Below are positions 34,759-45,195 of a stretch of 64,000 nt of DNA, in pieces. The notes under the pieces are model-generated. The model was not told the origin of the DNA and made no database searches. It worked only from the letters and a program-made list of their open reading frames with translations. The first letter of the stretch is position 1, and every line of letters begins with the position of its first letter. The position numbers and the translations under genes are program-made. Origin of the DNA: Limnephilus marmoratus (taxonomy: Eukaryota > Arthropoda > Insecta > Trichoptera > Limnephilidae). The stretch covers positions 4,340,001-4,404,000 of the forward strand of contig OU862920.1 of assembly GCA_917880885.1 (NCBI GenBank). The letters run 5' to 3'.

Positions 34759-34977
34759 TTGACACGCTGTTCGTTCGGTCTGATGGAGCCCAATAAAGAT
34801 AATATTGTTATTGAAGAACTGCAGATCATGAATCAGCAACTGCGGGAGTTCATCAATTCGTTCCTTAAACAGCTAAAAGCGAGCACGCAGGAGACCAAGG
34901 ATCTGAAGTTGAATCGATTGGTGAAGTGCATGATCAGTGACACGATGTTCTGGTCCGAAGGACCCCAAGAAAGATAA
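34759..34977 (+). pseudogene. Second open satellite unit, copy of the one at 32005
   Basis: Matches the 32005-32223 unit except for one Val/Leu difference in the VVKCMISD block. It has the same start context and the same end (EGPQER), so it was duplicated together with its neighbours, not kept open by selection. Confidence 0.55.
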
Positions 34978-36235
34978 TATTATTATTGAAGAACTGTAGA
35001 TTGTTATTCAGCAACTGCGGAAGTTTATAAATTAATTACTCAAACAGCTAAAAGCGAGCACCCAGGAGACCAAGGTTGAATCGAGTGGTGAAGTGCATGA
35101 TCAGTGACACTTGTTCGTTCTGGGCAGAAGGAGCCCAAGAAAGATAATATTATTATTGAAGAACTGTAGATTGTTAATCAGCAACTGCGGACGTTCATCA
35201 ATTAATTGCTTAAACAGCTAAAGGCGAGCACGCAGGAGACCAAGGATCTAAAGTTGGATCAGGTGGTGAAGTGCATGATCAGTGACACGTTGTTCGGTCT
35301 GGTTTGAAGGAGCCCAAGAAAGATAATATTGTTATTGAAGAACTGTAGATTGTTAATCAGCAACTGCGGAAGTTCATAAATTAATTACTCAAACAGCAAA
35401 AAGCGAGCACTCCGGAGACCAAGGTTGAATCAAGTGGTGAAGTGCATGATCATTGACACGTTGTTCTTTCGGTCTGAAGGAGCCAAAAAAAGATAATATT
35501 GTTTTTGAAGAACTGTAGATTGTAAATCAGCAACAGCGGAAGTTCATCAATTAATTACTCAAACAGCTAAAAGCGAGCACCCAGGAGACCAAGGTTGAAT
35601 CGAGTGGTGAAGTGCACGATCAGTGACACTTGTTCGTTCTGGGCAGAAGGAGCCCAAGAAAGATAATATTATTATTGAAGAACTGTAGATTGTTAATCAG
35701 CAACTGCGGAAGTTTAAAAATTAATTACTCAAACAGCTTAAAGCGAGCACCCAGGAGACCAAGGTTGAATCGAGTGGTGAAGTGCATGATCAGTGACACT
35801 TGTTCGTTCTGGGCAGAAGGAGCCCAAGAAAGATAATATTATTATTGAAGAACTGTAGATTGTTAATCAGCAACTGCGGAAGTTCATAAATTAATTACTC
35901 AAACAGCTAAAAGCGAGCACCCAGGAGACCAAGGTTGAATCGAGTGGTGAAGTGCATGATCAGTGACACTTGTTCGTTCTGGGCAGAAGGAGCCCAAGAA
36001 AGATAATATTATTATTGAAGAACTGTAGATTGTTAATCAGCAACTGCGGAAGTTCATAAATTAATTGCTTAGACAGCTAAAAGCGAGCACACAGGAGACC
36101 AAGGTTGAATCGAGTGGTGAAGAGCATGATCAGTGACACGTTGTTCGTTCTGGTCTGAAGGAGCCCAAAAAAGATAATATTATTATTGAAGAACTGCAGA
36201 TTGTGAATGAGCAACCGCGGAAGTTCATCAATTAG

Positions 36236-36420
36236 TGCATTGATCTGAGCCCCAGAGGGGAGCTTCGCCAACTTCCCCCGCTGGAGATGCCGGACCGCAA
36301 TTTTGATTCTCTCATAATGAAGTTGAAGTTGCAGCAGCACATCTCACACGAAACGGCTTTGACCTTATTTTTGTTATTTGTTTGTTCGTCCATTTATAAT
36401 TTGGCGATTTAAAACTCCGC
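36236..36420 (+). pseudogene. Gene relic downstream of the satellite
   Basis: After the last unit (EELQIVNEQ.RKFIN, then a stop) the same frame continues as CIDLSPRGELRQLPPLEM, PDRNFDSLIMKLKLQQHI, SHETALTLF before closing. This reads like ordinary protein and differs from the satellite unit, so it is probably the next part of the parent gene. With the block at 29.3 kb it brackets the expansion. Function unknown. Confidence 0.4.
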
Positions 36421-36840
36421 ACAGTTTGTCACACAAAGTAATTTTTGCTTACTGGTAATTATTTTTTTTAAATGCTGAGTTATGTTCAAAATATGTTTTT
36501 ATTAGTATTTAGTGTTGAAACAGCTTTGGGAATAATCTATTTCCCTGTCCTGTTCAATGTATTCATCTCATTCATCATTTGCAGTTCATTTACTTCCCTA
36601 AAAACCCTACTTGGGAGAAGAAAGAAAATTACAACCTACTTGGCCAGTTCCAAATATCTTTTAAAAAAAAAAGCACTTTCGGTCAGTCGAAATATTGTCG
36701 CGCTCGATAATTGTGACTCGTGGACGGACCAGCAGATCGTTACAATCAAAGGCAGGGTTTTTTTACATCAATTATTATAAGTCAATTTCAAAATTGACAC
36801 CACCAGATAATTTGAATTTTATTCTGTTGGATTAATTATT
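36421..36840. other. No recognised feature
   Basis: A plus frame of 102 codons (36472-36780) begins with a hydrophobic stretch but has no family signature; chance is likely in this AT-rich DNA. Confidence 0.35.
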
Positions 36841-37292
36841 TTTTTTTACATTAGCTACACACAGGAGGCCTCGAGGAAAATAAGTCCTCTCAGGGCCTGT
36901 ATCATCTTTGGGGATGCAATGTGGAAGGTCTTTTTAGGAAAGGAAAAAGAGGAAGTTCTGGAAAGGTAAAGTATTTGAGGGTTGGGTAGGAATTTAGAGG
37001 TCAGTGTGTCCAGGAGTGACGGATGTATGAATTCATCCCTCCCACTGCGGTGCAAGTCGATGTTCCGAGAGTACGGCTGGAGAAGTCAAAGGGACTCTTT
37101 CAAACCGGCCTGCCATGCCGCTTGTGGGTTGACGCATTCACTGCCACCGGACCAACATTCACCCCACGAACCCGGGCACCACTGCTAAGTCACCAAACAT
37201 AGCGAAACTATGTTCGTGACCTATGGCAGAGGTGTTGGTCATCCAATAAATGGTTCCCGGGGCGGCGGTACCCATACCCACCTCCCAAATTG
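36841..37292 (-). mobile_element. Family B retroposon, copy 5, nearly full length
   Basis: The plus strand starts TTTTTTTACATTAGC (the inverted A-tail), then the hairpin (AGGCCTCGAGGAAAA..CTCTCAGGGCCT), CTTTGGGGATGCAATGTGG, CCAGGAGTGACGGATG, GAACCCGGGCACCAC and ACCAATAAATGG-like text, and ends CCTCCCAAATTGT. About 450 bp, probably close to the full family length. No coding capacity. Confidence 0.78.
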
Positions 37293-37492
37293 TTTGAAAA
37301 CGTTCAAATACCTTCCTAAGTGTTCGAAAATGAAATTGTTACACACAGAATTTTAAGCTTTTGAGTCTAATATACTCGTACCTGCAGTATTATCCATTAG
37401 TAATGCAATATTGAATTTTATGCCTTTCAATAAATTGTATTGCGTGTTTTTTATCTGGTGAAATGGTCAGTGATTTTTCTAAAAAAACCGAA

Positions 37493-37851
37493 AAACCGAC
37501 ACGGATTAGTCTATCTCATTCTCTCGCAGGCTAAATCCTATAGATGTGTGTTTGTCTCTTTTCAGGGTCGCTATTTTGCATTTCATCGAGTTTCAAATCA
37601 CAACGTTGCTGAATAAGTTTTCACTTCAAAAATAAAATGAAATACAAGTGTGCAATTCAAACGCGGTATAAGTGCAACCTTCACAAAAACTAAAGTAGAC
37701 AAGAGTGGGGAGGCTACGAAGCACCGCACGAAGAGGATACCGATCATTCTACACCATCCTCTCGCAGGCTAAATCCTATAGATGCATGTCTTTGTCTCAT
37801 TTTCGTTGCATCGAATTTCAAATCACAACGGTGCTAAAGAAGTTTTCACAA
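37493..37851 (+). mobile_element. Two adjacent family C MITEs, copies e and f
   Basis: Copy e (37493-37628) retains the right part: CTCTCGCAGGCTAAATCC, CATCGAGTTTCAAATCAC, GTTTTCACTTCA. Copy f (37646-37851) follows with a leader (AAGTGTGCAATTCAAACG), GTGGGGAGGCTACGAAGC and CGGTGCTAAAGAAGTTTTCA. The head-to-tail pairing repeats what is seen at 4.2-4.7 and 55.3-55.75 kb. Confidence 0.68.
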
Positions 37852-38601
37852 GAAGTCGCAAGGCGCAACATGAATAGCAGGAGAAAGCACGCTCTACCGC
37901 GGGTTATTGAATAAATAAGCTGGAAACGGAGCGACGATAACATTGATCCATTGTTTAATATAATCTCCCTTGAAAGTTTGTACGAGCGAGCTTCTAATTA
38001 GGTATGAAGTTTCTAGTAACTTTGTTAAAACATGATGAAGGGGCTGAGCAACAAAGGACAAGCGAACTAAACTAAATCAAAAACACTGAATCGATCTGAG
38101 GTTGGCTATCATCAAGACATTAATTAATATTGAATGCAGCAACGAATGTACAACTCTAGATTATAATTTGTCAGTGAAGTATGATCGTGGAGGTCACCTA
38201 AGCAAAGGTAAAACAGACCCTTTCCATTTGTATTTTATTGTACTTAAAATAAATTTTGCTTAAGAAGAAGAAGAACCGAGAGTCTACCTTCCCAATATTC
38301 TTTGTATCTTTCGGTCTTCAGGGTAAGAAAAAGACATTGGAGTTTTCTTCATTGAATATCCAATAAAACTTTCTCTTTGTGTGTTGACTTTCGAAAAATA
38401 ATCACTACATAAATCTTCATACTTCAATCAAATGTAACCGAATTTGGATTCAAACGGGCGAACGTATTAACAAAATAAAATAAAATAAGTCGAATTGAGA
38501 ACCTCCTCCTTTTTGAAGTCGTTTAATAATTAAGAAACTAATAGTGTTTCTAGAAATATATACAGGGTGCAACAGCTCGTCCCCGAAGGATTTTATTCAT
38601 C
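37852..38601. other. Mostly blank; tail of an insect repeat near 38465-38525
   Basis: The phrase AATAAAATAAGTCGAATTG, AGAACCTCCTCC, GAAGTCGTTTAA matches the end of the larger repeat at 57552-58045. The rest has no recognised feature. TACAGGGTGCAACAGC (38560) precedes element E copy 2. Confidence 0.5.
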
Positions 38602-39109
38602 AATAGAGAACTCCAGTCCAATTTTTTTAATTTTTTTTAATGAATACTGACCTCCTAACTTAAATAACTGCATTTTTATTTTTATTTTTAGAGTTAGTTT
38701 TAATAGATAAAATAATTGTCAAAGTTTTAATTTTTCGAGACCCCCCGAAAACCATCGAATTGTGTGACGTCATTACTCCTGAAAAATTAGTATAGGATAG
38801 GGCAATCAGCTGATCTACTGCGGCCATTTTGAATCCCGTTGTTCGAAGTATTCTCCCTAGAAATAGCATTACTAATCAAAGTTTCAATACAATGACTGGT
38901 GACGCGTGACGTCACATTTCACCATTTCAGTAATGCCAACTTAACGCTGTGTTTTCAGGAGAGGTTTAAAAATGCACTTTTTAATAATTTTTTAAAAACT
39001 CTGCGTTTAATATTATGAAATAAAAGTTATATATTCGGAATCAGCGTTCATTGGTCTATATGAACATATTTTTTTAAAGCCATAATATTTTTCACTGGAG
39101 TTCCTTATT
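38602..39109. mobile_element. Element E copy 2, complete, 508 bp
   Basis: Inverted ends AATAGAGAACTCCAGT (38602-38617) and ACTGGAGTTCCTTATT (39094-39109), 14 of 16 matching. The interior agrees with 2290-2405 plus 3040-3731. It shows the uninterrupted target (TTTTAATTTTTCGAGACC) of the LINE found in copy 1. Noncoding apart from chance frames; superfamily not assigned. Confidence 0.7.
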
Positions 39110-39344
39110 CCTAAGCATATTTGGAGAAAAGAATGTACGTAGATGTCATATTGGTGTCCGATAATTTTTTTATCAATTAAAAACATTAAAAATATTTTCC
39201 ATTCACGTCGCAACAAAAAAATAATTTTCAGCTACAATAAAATGTTGTATTTTGCAATCTGAGCACTTTACTCACCAAAAACTCACGGGCCGCCACTAGT
39301 AGGTAGTACTTATAATGAAATACTATAAACTAATTATTGCTAAT

Positions 39345-40964
39345 GGGTGATTCCAGTATCGCGGGTGCAACATTTAGACGCATATAAAGCTTCTTAACAA
39401 TAAAACAAAAAACATTTTTAATAATATTATTATTGGAAGAGCTACATTTTAACATGTTTACTTTTTATTAGTTTATAAGAATTTTATTGAAATATTTAAA
39501 TAGTCAGGAGGGAGGTTCAAAGTGCGATCGCGGATGCAACCAATTTGGCCCACCCTTTCCAGATCATAAGACAAAAACACAAAAGTCTGTTAATTGTGAT
39601 ACATTTATTATGTTATTCCTTGATATTTCGTAAGGCGTTAAACTAATCAACTAAATAAATAAACAAATATATAGAAAACAAAAATAAGCAATGAATTATT
39701 AGCCTTTCAAGCAATCGCGGGTGCAACATCAAATTATCGCGGGTGCAACTCGTCTAGTTTAACTGTATATAAACATCAATAAACCCTGATAGAGGAACGA
39801 AATAAGAAATCCAATAATGCGTATTACTAATTAGTACACTTCTTGATCATTTATGTTAATTATTTCTTTTCGTTTATGTCAAAATTCGCCGAAAATTCAT
39901 TGAACATATTACATCCATCAATCCTTTTCAAAAAAAATATTTTTTTTTTTCTTATTTTGTAGAATTTCTTTTTATATTTTTAAATTTGTAAGGGGTTCCA
40001 AATTGTTATCATCCCAATCACTTTCTGTTTCAGTGCTGGTTTTCGGAGATTTCAAAACCAATGTGCATTTGAGACGAGAAAGCGAGGTTCGCGCCACGGA
40101 AATGCTATCGCCGTCATCTAATTGGAAGAAGTGTTTTAATTGAATTCCTGATTTATTTTTCAGCCCTTCCCATTTATCATCCAAAGTGACCATTTTTTAA
40201 ACAATTTTTTTTTAATATAAAGAAGATGTTTCAGAGGTATTGCATGCCAAATCATAGAATTTCTATAAAAAAGCGGAATATAATACAAACTCACCTATTA
40301 AATATAACTCACTAGTAATACACAGCTTATATTATTATTAAAGGCATGAGAAAACAATAAAATATATGATAAATCACACAACAAAGGTAGTTGTCAAATA
40401 GTTGCACCCGCGATTCTAACATCACATCGCGGGTGCAACCAATTTGAGTCAACGTTTATTTCAATTCAGCTATCATTATACTCTTAAAAACGTTTTATTT
40501 AGGTTTGCCTCTGATTTCTTCTTTCTTTTACAAAGTTTCAGAACGTTGGCACTTTATTTCTGTGAGAAACACAAACTTTTATATCTTTTGTAACGCGGGT
40601 GCAACAATCTAAGAGTGACTTCTTGTAGTCAATGATGCTTAAAAAATAACAACAAGTACTTACATCTTTCGGCACATAAGATTAAATTAATATTGTCACT
40701 ACACGTTTAGCAGTAAAATATAACTTCAAACTGTCGGTAACAGCTGTTTCGCGCCAGTGTTGCACCGTGTGATTTTGCAGTTTATATACCGATTCTTCGA
40801 ATGATAATGTTTCCAAGCGCGCCAAAAATTTCAGTATGAAGTAAAATTCAAAAATTTTTTTAATTATTAAATATTGACCTTCTTCTTTGCACTGATATCA
40901 AAAAAAGTAACAAATACTGCGATTTAAAAATTACTGTCGAGAATCGTCTATAGCGGAATCACCC
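39345..40964. mobile_element. Element F: 1,620-bp DNA element with repeated 14-bp motif
   Basis: Ends are inverted: GGGTGATTCC (39345-39354) and GGAATCACCC (40955-40964). TAAT flanks both sides (39341-39344 and 40965-40968) as a probable target duplication. The motif ATCGCGGGTGCAAC occurs at 39358, 39527 (one change), 39714, 39736, 40426 and 40592 (one change). It is inverted at 40401-40414, with a degenerate inverted copy near 40759. The motif adjoins the left end, as transposase-binding sites do. One small minus frame lies inside. Superfamily unknown. Confidence 0.75.
39972..40193 (-). CDS. Small open frame inside element F, unidentified
   Basis: 73 codons starting at an ATG after an A-rich stretch (MVTLDDKWEGLKNKSGIQL) and ending with an acidic tail (STETESDWDDNNLEPL). 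Codon content and charge pattern look more protein-like than most frames in the window. I recognise no domain. It may be a remnant of the element's own protein or an exon of it; no splice partner was found. Confidence 0.3.
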   Translation of the reverse strand: MVTLDDKWEGLKNKSGIQLKHFFQLDDGDSISVARTSLSRLKCTLVLKSPKTSTETESDWDDNNLEPLTNLKI

Positions 40965-41060
40965 TAATGCCTTATTCAGTAATTAATAAGATATTTGTAA
41001 ATTTTTATTATAAGGACCTATATATATATATAGATCGTCAGTAAGTATTCATAAATTAAA

Positions 41061-41306
41061 AACGAGTGTGCTTTAGACTACACGACTGAAGTAAAACTTC
41101 ACTAACTTATATCTCCCTCTCAACTTCCGTTCGCCTCGCCCGATCACACTTTTCATAACGCTCTCGTCACGCATTCACCAGCTTACTCCCCAAGTCAAGC
41201 GTGCGTAAAGGCCCGACCGTTCGCCTCGCCCAATCATACTTTTCGTAACGCTCTTGTCACGCATTCACCAGCTTACTCCCCAAGTCAAGCGTGCGTAAAG
41301 AAGTTA
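41061..41306 (+). mobile_element. Family D MITE, copy 2, with 90-bp internal duplication
   Basis: Left end GAGTGTGCTTTAGACTACAC, then CTGAAGTAAAACTTC; right end AAAGAAGTTAAAAGTG, degraded. The interior CCGTTCGCCTCGCCC..AAGTCAAGCGTGCGTAAAG occurs twice, from 41127 and from 41217, with few differences. Noncoding. Confidence 0.68.
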
Positions 41307-41411
41307 AAAGTGAAAACTGGCAATAAAAATAAAGTCACTGGCAATAAAAATAAAGCAAATTGTCAAAAGAATTTAATTATAAATACCTACACATAAATAA
41401 AAAAATCTAAA

Positions 41412-41961
41412 CTGCCTAGCGATTGCGTATTTTTTATGAGATCGTTATTGGATAACGGACGTTATCTCCTGTCAGATTTGTGTAATTTTTATATATTTAC
41501 TGTCACATATTTTCAATCACCCAGTGCTTGCCACCTCGTGGACTTTCACCAACCTGTCCCATTGTCTTGTCTATTTTTGTTATACTAACACATATTGTAT
41601 CTGTATTTCCCGCAAAGCACTTGCATACTGCTTGCTAACAACGTATGCAAGGACATTACAGGTCTAGATTCGTTATCAAATGTAGAGTCGTTTATACCAA
41701 AAAAATTAAAGTCCTTGCAAGAGCCTTGAAAGGGTAACCATCTGTTACCTATACCAGGGCGGGTATGTGGTGGGTCCTCCAATGTCACATATTTTAGTTT
41801 AGACCGATTTAAACACGAACTCGTGCAAGAACGCACGATTATTTATTCATTTAATGTAAGTTGTACATAGAAAAAGCCAACAACAGCAAAAAAATCACAC
41901 AAATCTGACAGGAAATAACGTCCAATAACGATCTCACAAAAAATATGGAATCGCTAGGCAG
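41412..41961. mobile_element. DNA element with about 70-bp inverted ends
   Basis: The left arm CTGCCTAGCGATTGCG, ATGAGATCGTTATTGGA, CTGTCAGATTTGTGT is matched inverted by ACACAAATCTGACAG, TCCAATAACGATCTCA, AATCGCTAGGCAG. About 550 bp. The interior has a minus frame (41836-41585, 83 codons, LEDPPHTRPGIGNRWLPF) that I cannot assign. A non-autonomous DNA transposon is the best call. Confidence 0.72.
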
Positions 41962-42524
41962 ATCTTCTGTAAGGGCCTTCACCACAATTAATAACAAAAA
42001 TTCACACAAATTCTCACTTCAAAAACTTCTACGAATGAAACTCTCCAATTAACTTCTTATTAATGTCTCCAAAAGCAGAAAGTTCTCTTCCCAGGTTATA
42101 TAATTGAATCTAAAAGTGATGGAGAAAGGTTGTATTTCCTGCCATTCGTACGGGTGACCTTCTGCCCTCGTGGTGTTCCGCCAACAATCGATTAGCTCCG
42201 TGCGAACACTTTTCATTTGTTGCATGCTGTGACCGAGTCACATTACGATTTTTTCGCTCTCCCGCTTTCTGGGTCAAATTTTCGCAGTGCTGTGTTTAAG
42301 GGGGTTAACGGCGGCGAACATTAAAACTATAAAGCAAGCAGAGCGAATAGTCGGGGGATGGGCGCGACATTAGATACAACTGAGCGACCTAGTGTCCCAC
42401 ATCAGGGGAGGATTTTATGAAATGTGAACGGTGTATATGAACGACCTGTAAATAATATTAATTGGACTTGCTTTTGAAAATTAAAAGTGTACAGATGACT
42501 TCTGTCAAATGTAATTTTGGCGAT
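41962..42524. other. No recognised feature; GC-richer unique segment
   Basis: 42140-42380 has balanced composition (TTCCTGCCATTCGTACGGG, GGTCAAATTTTCGCAGTGC) and is not repeated in the window. It could be conserved noncoding DNA, but I see no frame or motif. Confidence 0.35.
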
Positions 42525-42956
42525 AAATTGAGGAATTGTCGCTTAAGGCGCCGCGCCTTATCCCCGCTCATAAAGAAGAAGATGGAGAGATATTATGTAA
42601 TTACGAATGTTGGAGAGAGCGCGCTAATATTTAAAACGATAAAATTGAAGCGAAAATTTTGAAAATGTTTACTCGTATAAAATAGATGAAAAATCTCTTG
42701 GGGGTTGTCTAAACTCTAAAAAAAACATTTAAAGAAACACTGAATTTATTCATACATAGAACTTGTAAACTAATTGAAACAAACGTGTTTATAATGATTT
42801 TTTTCTATCAAAGGAATTTCATATAATTTGCGTTTCGGCATGGGGAATGTATAGATATTATCTTCAAAAATATCATACATTTTTTAAGAGCTTAAAAACT
42901 TCAAATGTTTAAGGGAGACATGTAAGAAATCGGTAGAAATACGGAAAGCGGCGGCT
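42525..42956 (+). repeat. Dispersed repeat G, copy 1
   Basis: Matches 59458-59866 through AAGAAGATGGAGAGATAT, ACATTTAAAGAAACACTG, GTGTTTATAAT, TTTCGGCATGGGGAATGTAT and GGTAGAAATACGG. A third, partial copy lies at about 44265-44410. Noncoding; no ends defined. Confidence 0.65.
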
Positions 42957-43336
42957 TAAAATGGACAAATATTAAACTATTAAGAAATTTGAATTTGCAG
43001 CTTAAGGGGGAGCCTGGTCCAGCTGTTCCAAAATATCTTCCTGTGTATGTGGAGAATACATTCCCAAAGTTATAGCATCAAATTCAACCGTTAAATATAG
43101 TTGAAGCGGTGCGCGCCAAACAGGTAGAATAAAAATCGGAGCTGTTCGGTTACAAGCGAAATGCGTTTTTCTCAAAACCACGTTTTTCAAATTGGCTGGA
43201 ATCGTAGCTCATCGAATGTTCATCCAATTCACTTAATTCAATATTTAAATTAAATTTATATGCGAATGAACCTCGACAAAAATTATCATTAAAGGAGAAG
43301 GTTATCATAAAATTAAGACCGATTATTATCGTCGTT

Positions 43337-43404
43337 TTTAATTCGATCCCGCGACCTTCGGATTGCGAGTCAAAAGCCTTCCCCTCGGTCATAAAGGCCG
43401 TCAT
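43337..43404 (-). mobile_element. Family A SINE 5' head only
   Basis: The minus strand reads GACGGCCTTTATGACCGAG, GGGAAGGC, then GGTCGCGGGATCGAATT. These are the tRNA-like box A and box B regions of the SINE, degraded. The body and tail are missing, which is unusual because retroposition normally loses the 5' end. Confidence 0.55.
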
Positions 43405-43689
43405 GGCTGGCAATGTATGCAGATATACCAAAATTAATGCAACGCCAAAGTCCGAGCAGTGAATTCCTTTGAACGGAAATGTGCATGTTTATTTGATAAG
43501 CAACGGATATTACCTCATTATAGTGAGAGCCGACTAAAAGCTCTGAATTCAGACTAACAGGCGCGCATGAACGCTTACAAACAAGCTTTAATACGCAGAT
43601 AACTGTTTGAATCATAACCGACTGTATCCCTCAAATAATAATAGGTACATACACATTAAATCACCTACTTATCCATTGGCTCTCATAAT

Positions 43690-43765
43690 AAATGTATGTG
43701 TGTGCGTGTGTATATGTAAAGTATGCATGTATATATGTGTGTCAAGTGTGTATATATATTTTTTT
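43690..43765. repeat. Impure (TG/TA)n microsatellite
   Basis: TGTATGTGTGTGCGTGTGTA, ATGTATATATGTGTGTC and TATATATATT alternate here. The T-rich start of a family B copy follows at once. Confidence 0.8.
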
Positions 43766-43770
43766 ATATA

Positions 43771-44197
43771 TTTTTTACATTTTTCCACATAGGAGGCCCT
43801 GAGGAAAATAATTCCCCTTAGGGCCTGTGTCATATTTGGTGCTGACGCTGTGTGGAGGGTCTTTTTAGGAAAGGAAGGAGAGAAGTTCTGGGAAGGAAAA
43901 AAGTAAGAATCTGGGGGTCAGTGTGTCCAGGAGTGACGGACGAATCCATACCTCCCACTGCATTGCAAGGCGATGATCCAAAAGAGTACGGCTCAACCAT
44001 TCTCTCCCTATCCGGCCTGCCATGCAACCGGTGGGCAGACGCATCCGCCGCCAAGACCAAACCTCACCCAATGAACCCGGGCACCCCTACTAAGTCACCA
44101 AACGTAGCGAAACACACGGGCTGACCTATGGCAGAGGTGTTGGTTATCCAATAAATGGTTCCCGGGGCGGCGGTACCCATAACCGCCTCCCAAATTG
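43771..44197 (-). mobile_element. Family B retroposon, copy 6, nearly full length
   Basis: Inverted A-tail (TTTTTTACATTTTTCCACAT), hairpin (AGGCCCTGAGGAAAA..CCCCTTAGGGCCT), GTGTCCAGGAGTGACGGAC, AACCCGGGCACCCCTAC, GACCTATGGCAGAGGTGTTG, ending CCGCCTCCCAAATTGT. Open frames on both strands (43852-44124 plus, 44060-43830 minus) are by-products of its GC-rich sequence and are not genes. Confidence 0.78.
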
Positions 44198-44340
44198 TAA
44201 TTGTATAATATTGACTCCATAAATATTTAATTAAGTCCTTATTTTCACTTCTAACATATTTTTTTAAAAACTTTAATACTTTAAGTATTGAAGGATAATT
44301 TATAATAAATCGTAGAAAAGCAGGGAGACGGGCATTAAAA

Positions 44341-44728
44341 TGTATTGTTTTCTAAAAATATTAGCGGATTTTAACTGGTTCATTGATTTTTGGAGTAGTA
44401 TGCCGTAGTCATCACCCCCCTTGAGCCAACATTTCAATCAATCTTGCAGTGTCAGTTACAGATGTGCAGAATTGTCAGTCATTGAAAATGTCATTTACAG
44501 ACGTGCAGATTGGGAGAATGAATTTAATTCGTATTACGCCATATCACTGACTCTAGCACGGATTCCAGTATTTTATATTAAGTCATATTTTCTGAACCAC
44601 ATTGTCTGAAGTTGGCTGTGTGGAATGAATCGTGGTAACCAATTTCACTGTGTCTCTCAACGGTTGATGACTTTTATTTAGTACATAATGAACAATAGCG
44701 ACATCGTACAAAAAAAATCTTGTTAGAT
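44341..44728. other. Tail of repeat G, then no recognised feature
   Basis: Up to about 44410 the text still resembles repeat G (TAGTATGCCGTAGTCATC). The rest has no recognisable content. Confidence 0.4.
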
Positions 44729-45195
44729 TTTACTTCACTTCGTTTTTAGCAAAAACTCTTGTAAGTTTCCATAAAAAAATCAGGATGGTCCAATTTGCAA
44801 CCGCCTGAATCGACCTTTCCCTTAAAGAGTGGCAATCCACGTATACAAGGATGCGAGAAGTCCATAAGAAGGCAGTTTGTTGACAAGTCCTCGGTGCCAA
44901 ACCCGGTCTAAGGTCTGAGGAAATGGCCAATTCAACCGTTTGGGTTTCACGGAAACGTTCCCAAACATGCGTCACATACGCGAGAAGATCACCGCACGAG
45001 CGGTTCCGCCGGAATACAGTCGTTAATAAATTTCTTCTTCTCGGGGTATGTGAGCAGTTTGTCGTTGATCACACGTTACATGATCACTTGGGAGAGAACA
45101 GATATGATCGCTATGGGGCGGTAGTTGGCCTGTTTGGAGCGGACACCCTTCTTTAGAATAGGGTGAATGATCGCCTTTTTTTCTAAATCAGAATG
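44729..45195 (-). pseudogene. Degraded LINE reverse transcriptase fragment
   Basis: The minus strand encodes IIHPILKKGVRSKQANYRPI, AIISVLSQVI, then (shifted) YPEKKKFINDCIPAEP, then THVWERFRETQTVELAIS and LRERSIQAVAN. The order HPxxKKGxxxxxxNYRPIxxxSVLSxV, THxW, AxDIS.., RSIxxVV is that of the finger and early palm region of LINE polymerases. The motif A aspartate region is garbled (ELAISSDLRPG) and several stops intervene. It is a fourth LINE fragment, of a type different from the others here. Confidence 0.82.

Larger units (their letters stand above)
29600..36235 (+). repeat. Gene-derived satellite: about 36 units of 170/178 bp
   Basis: The anchor ATGATCA.TGACAC recurs from 29617 to 36126 at 165-179 bp, mostly 170 or 178. 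The 8-bp difference is the presence of GATCTGAA-type text. Each unit reads AAGAAAGATAATATTGTTAT, GAAGAACTG.AGATT.TTAAT, CAGCAACTGCGGAAGTTCAT, AAACAGCTAAAAGCGAGCAC, GGAGACCAAGG and GTGGTGAAGTGCATGATCA. Translated, a unit encodes a coiled-coil segment (NIVIEELQI, QQLREFIN, LKQLKAST, VVKCMISDT). Most units carry stops, and unit lengths are not multiples of three, so it grew as DNA, not as protein. Segments repeat at 1,030 and 2,754 bp. One SINE interrupts it. Confidence 0.9.

Noticed and set aside
36472..36780. 102-codon frame with a hydrophobic start as a membrane protein
   Set aside because: AT-rich DNA produces such Phe/Ile-rich text by chance, and no homologous family or gene structure was seen.
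43852..44124. 90-codon plus frame and the opposing minus frames as genes
   Set aside because: They lie wholly inside a family B retroposon copy and have no counterpart frame in other copies.
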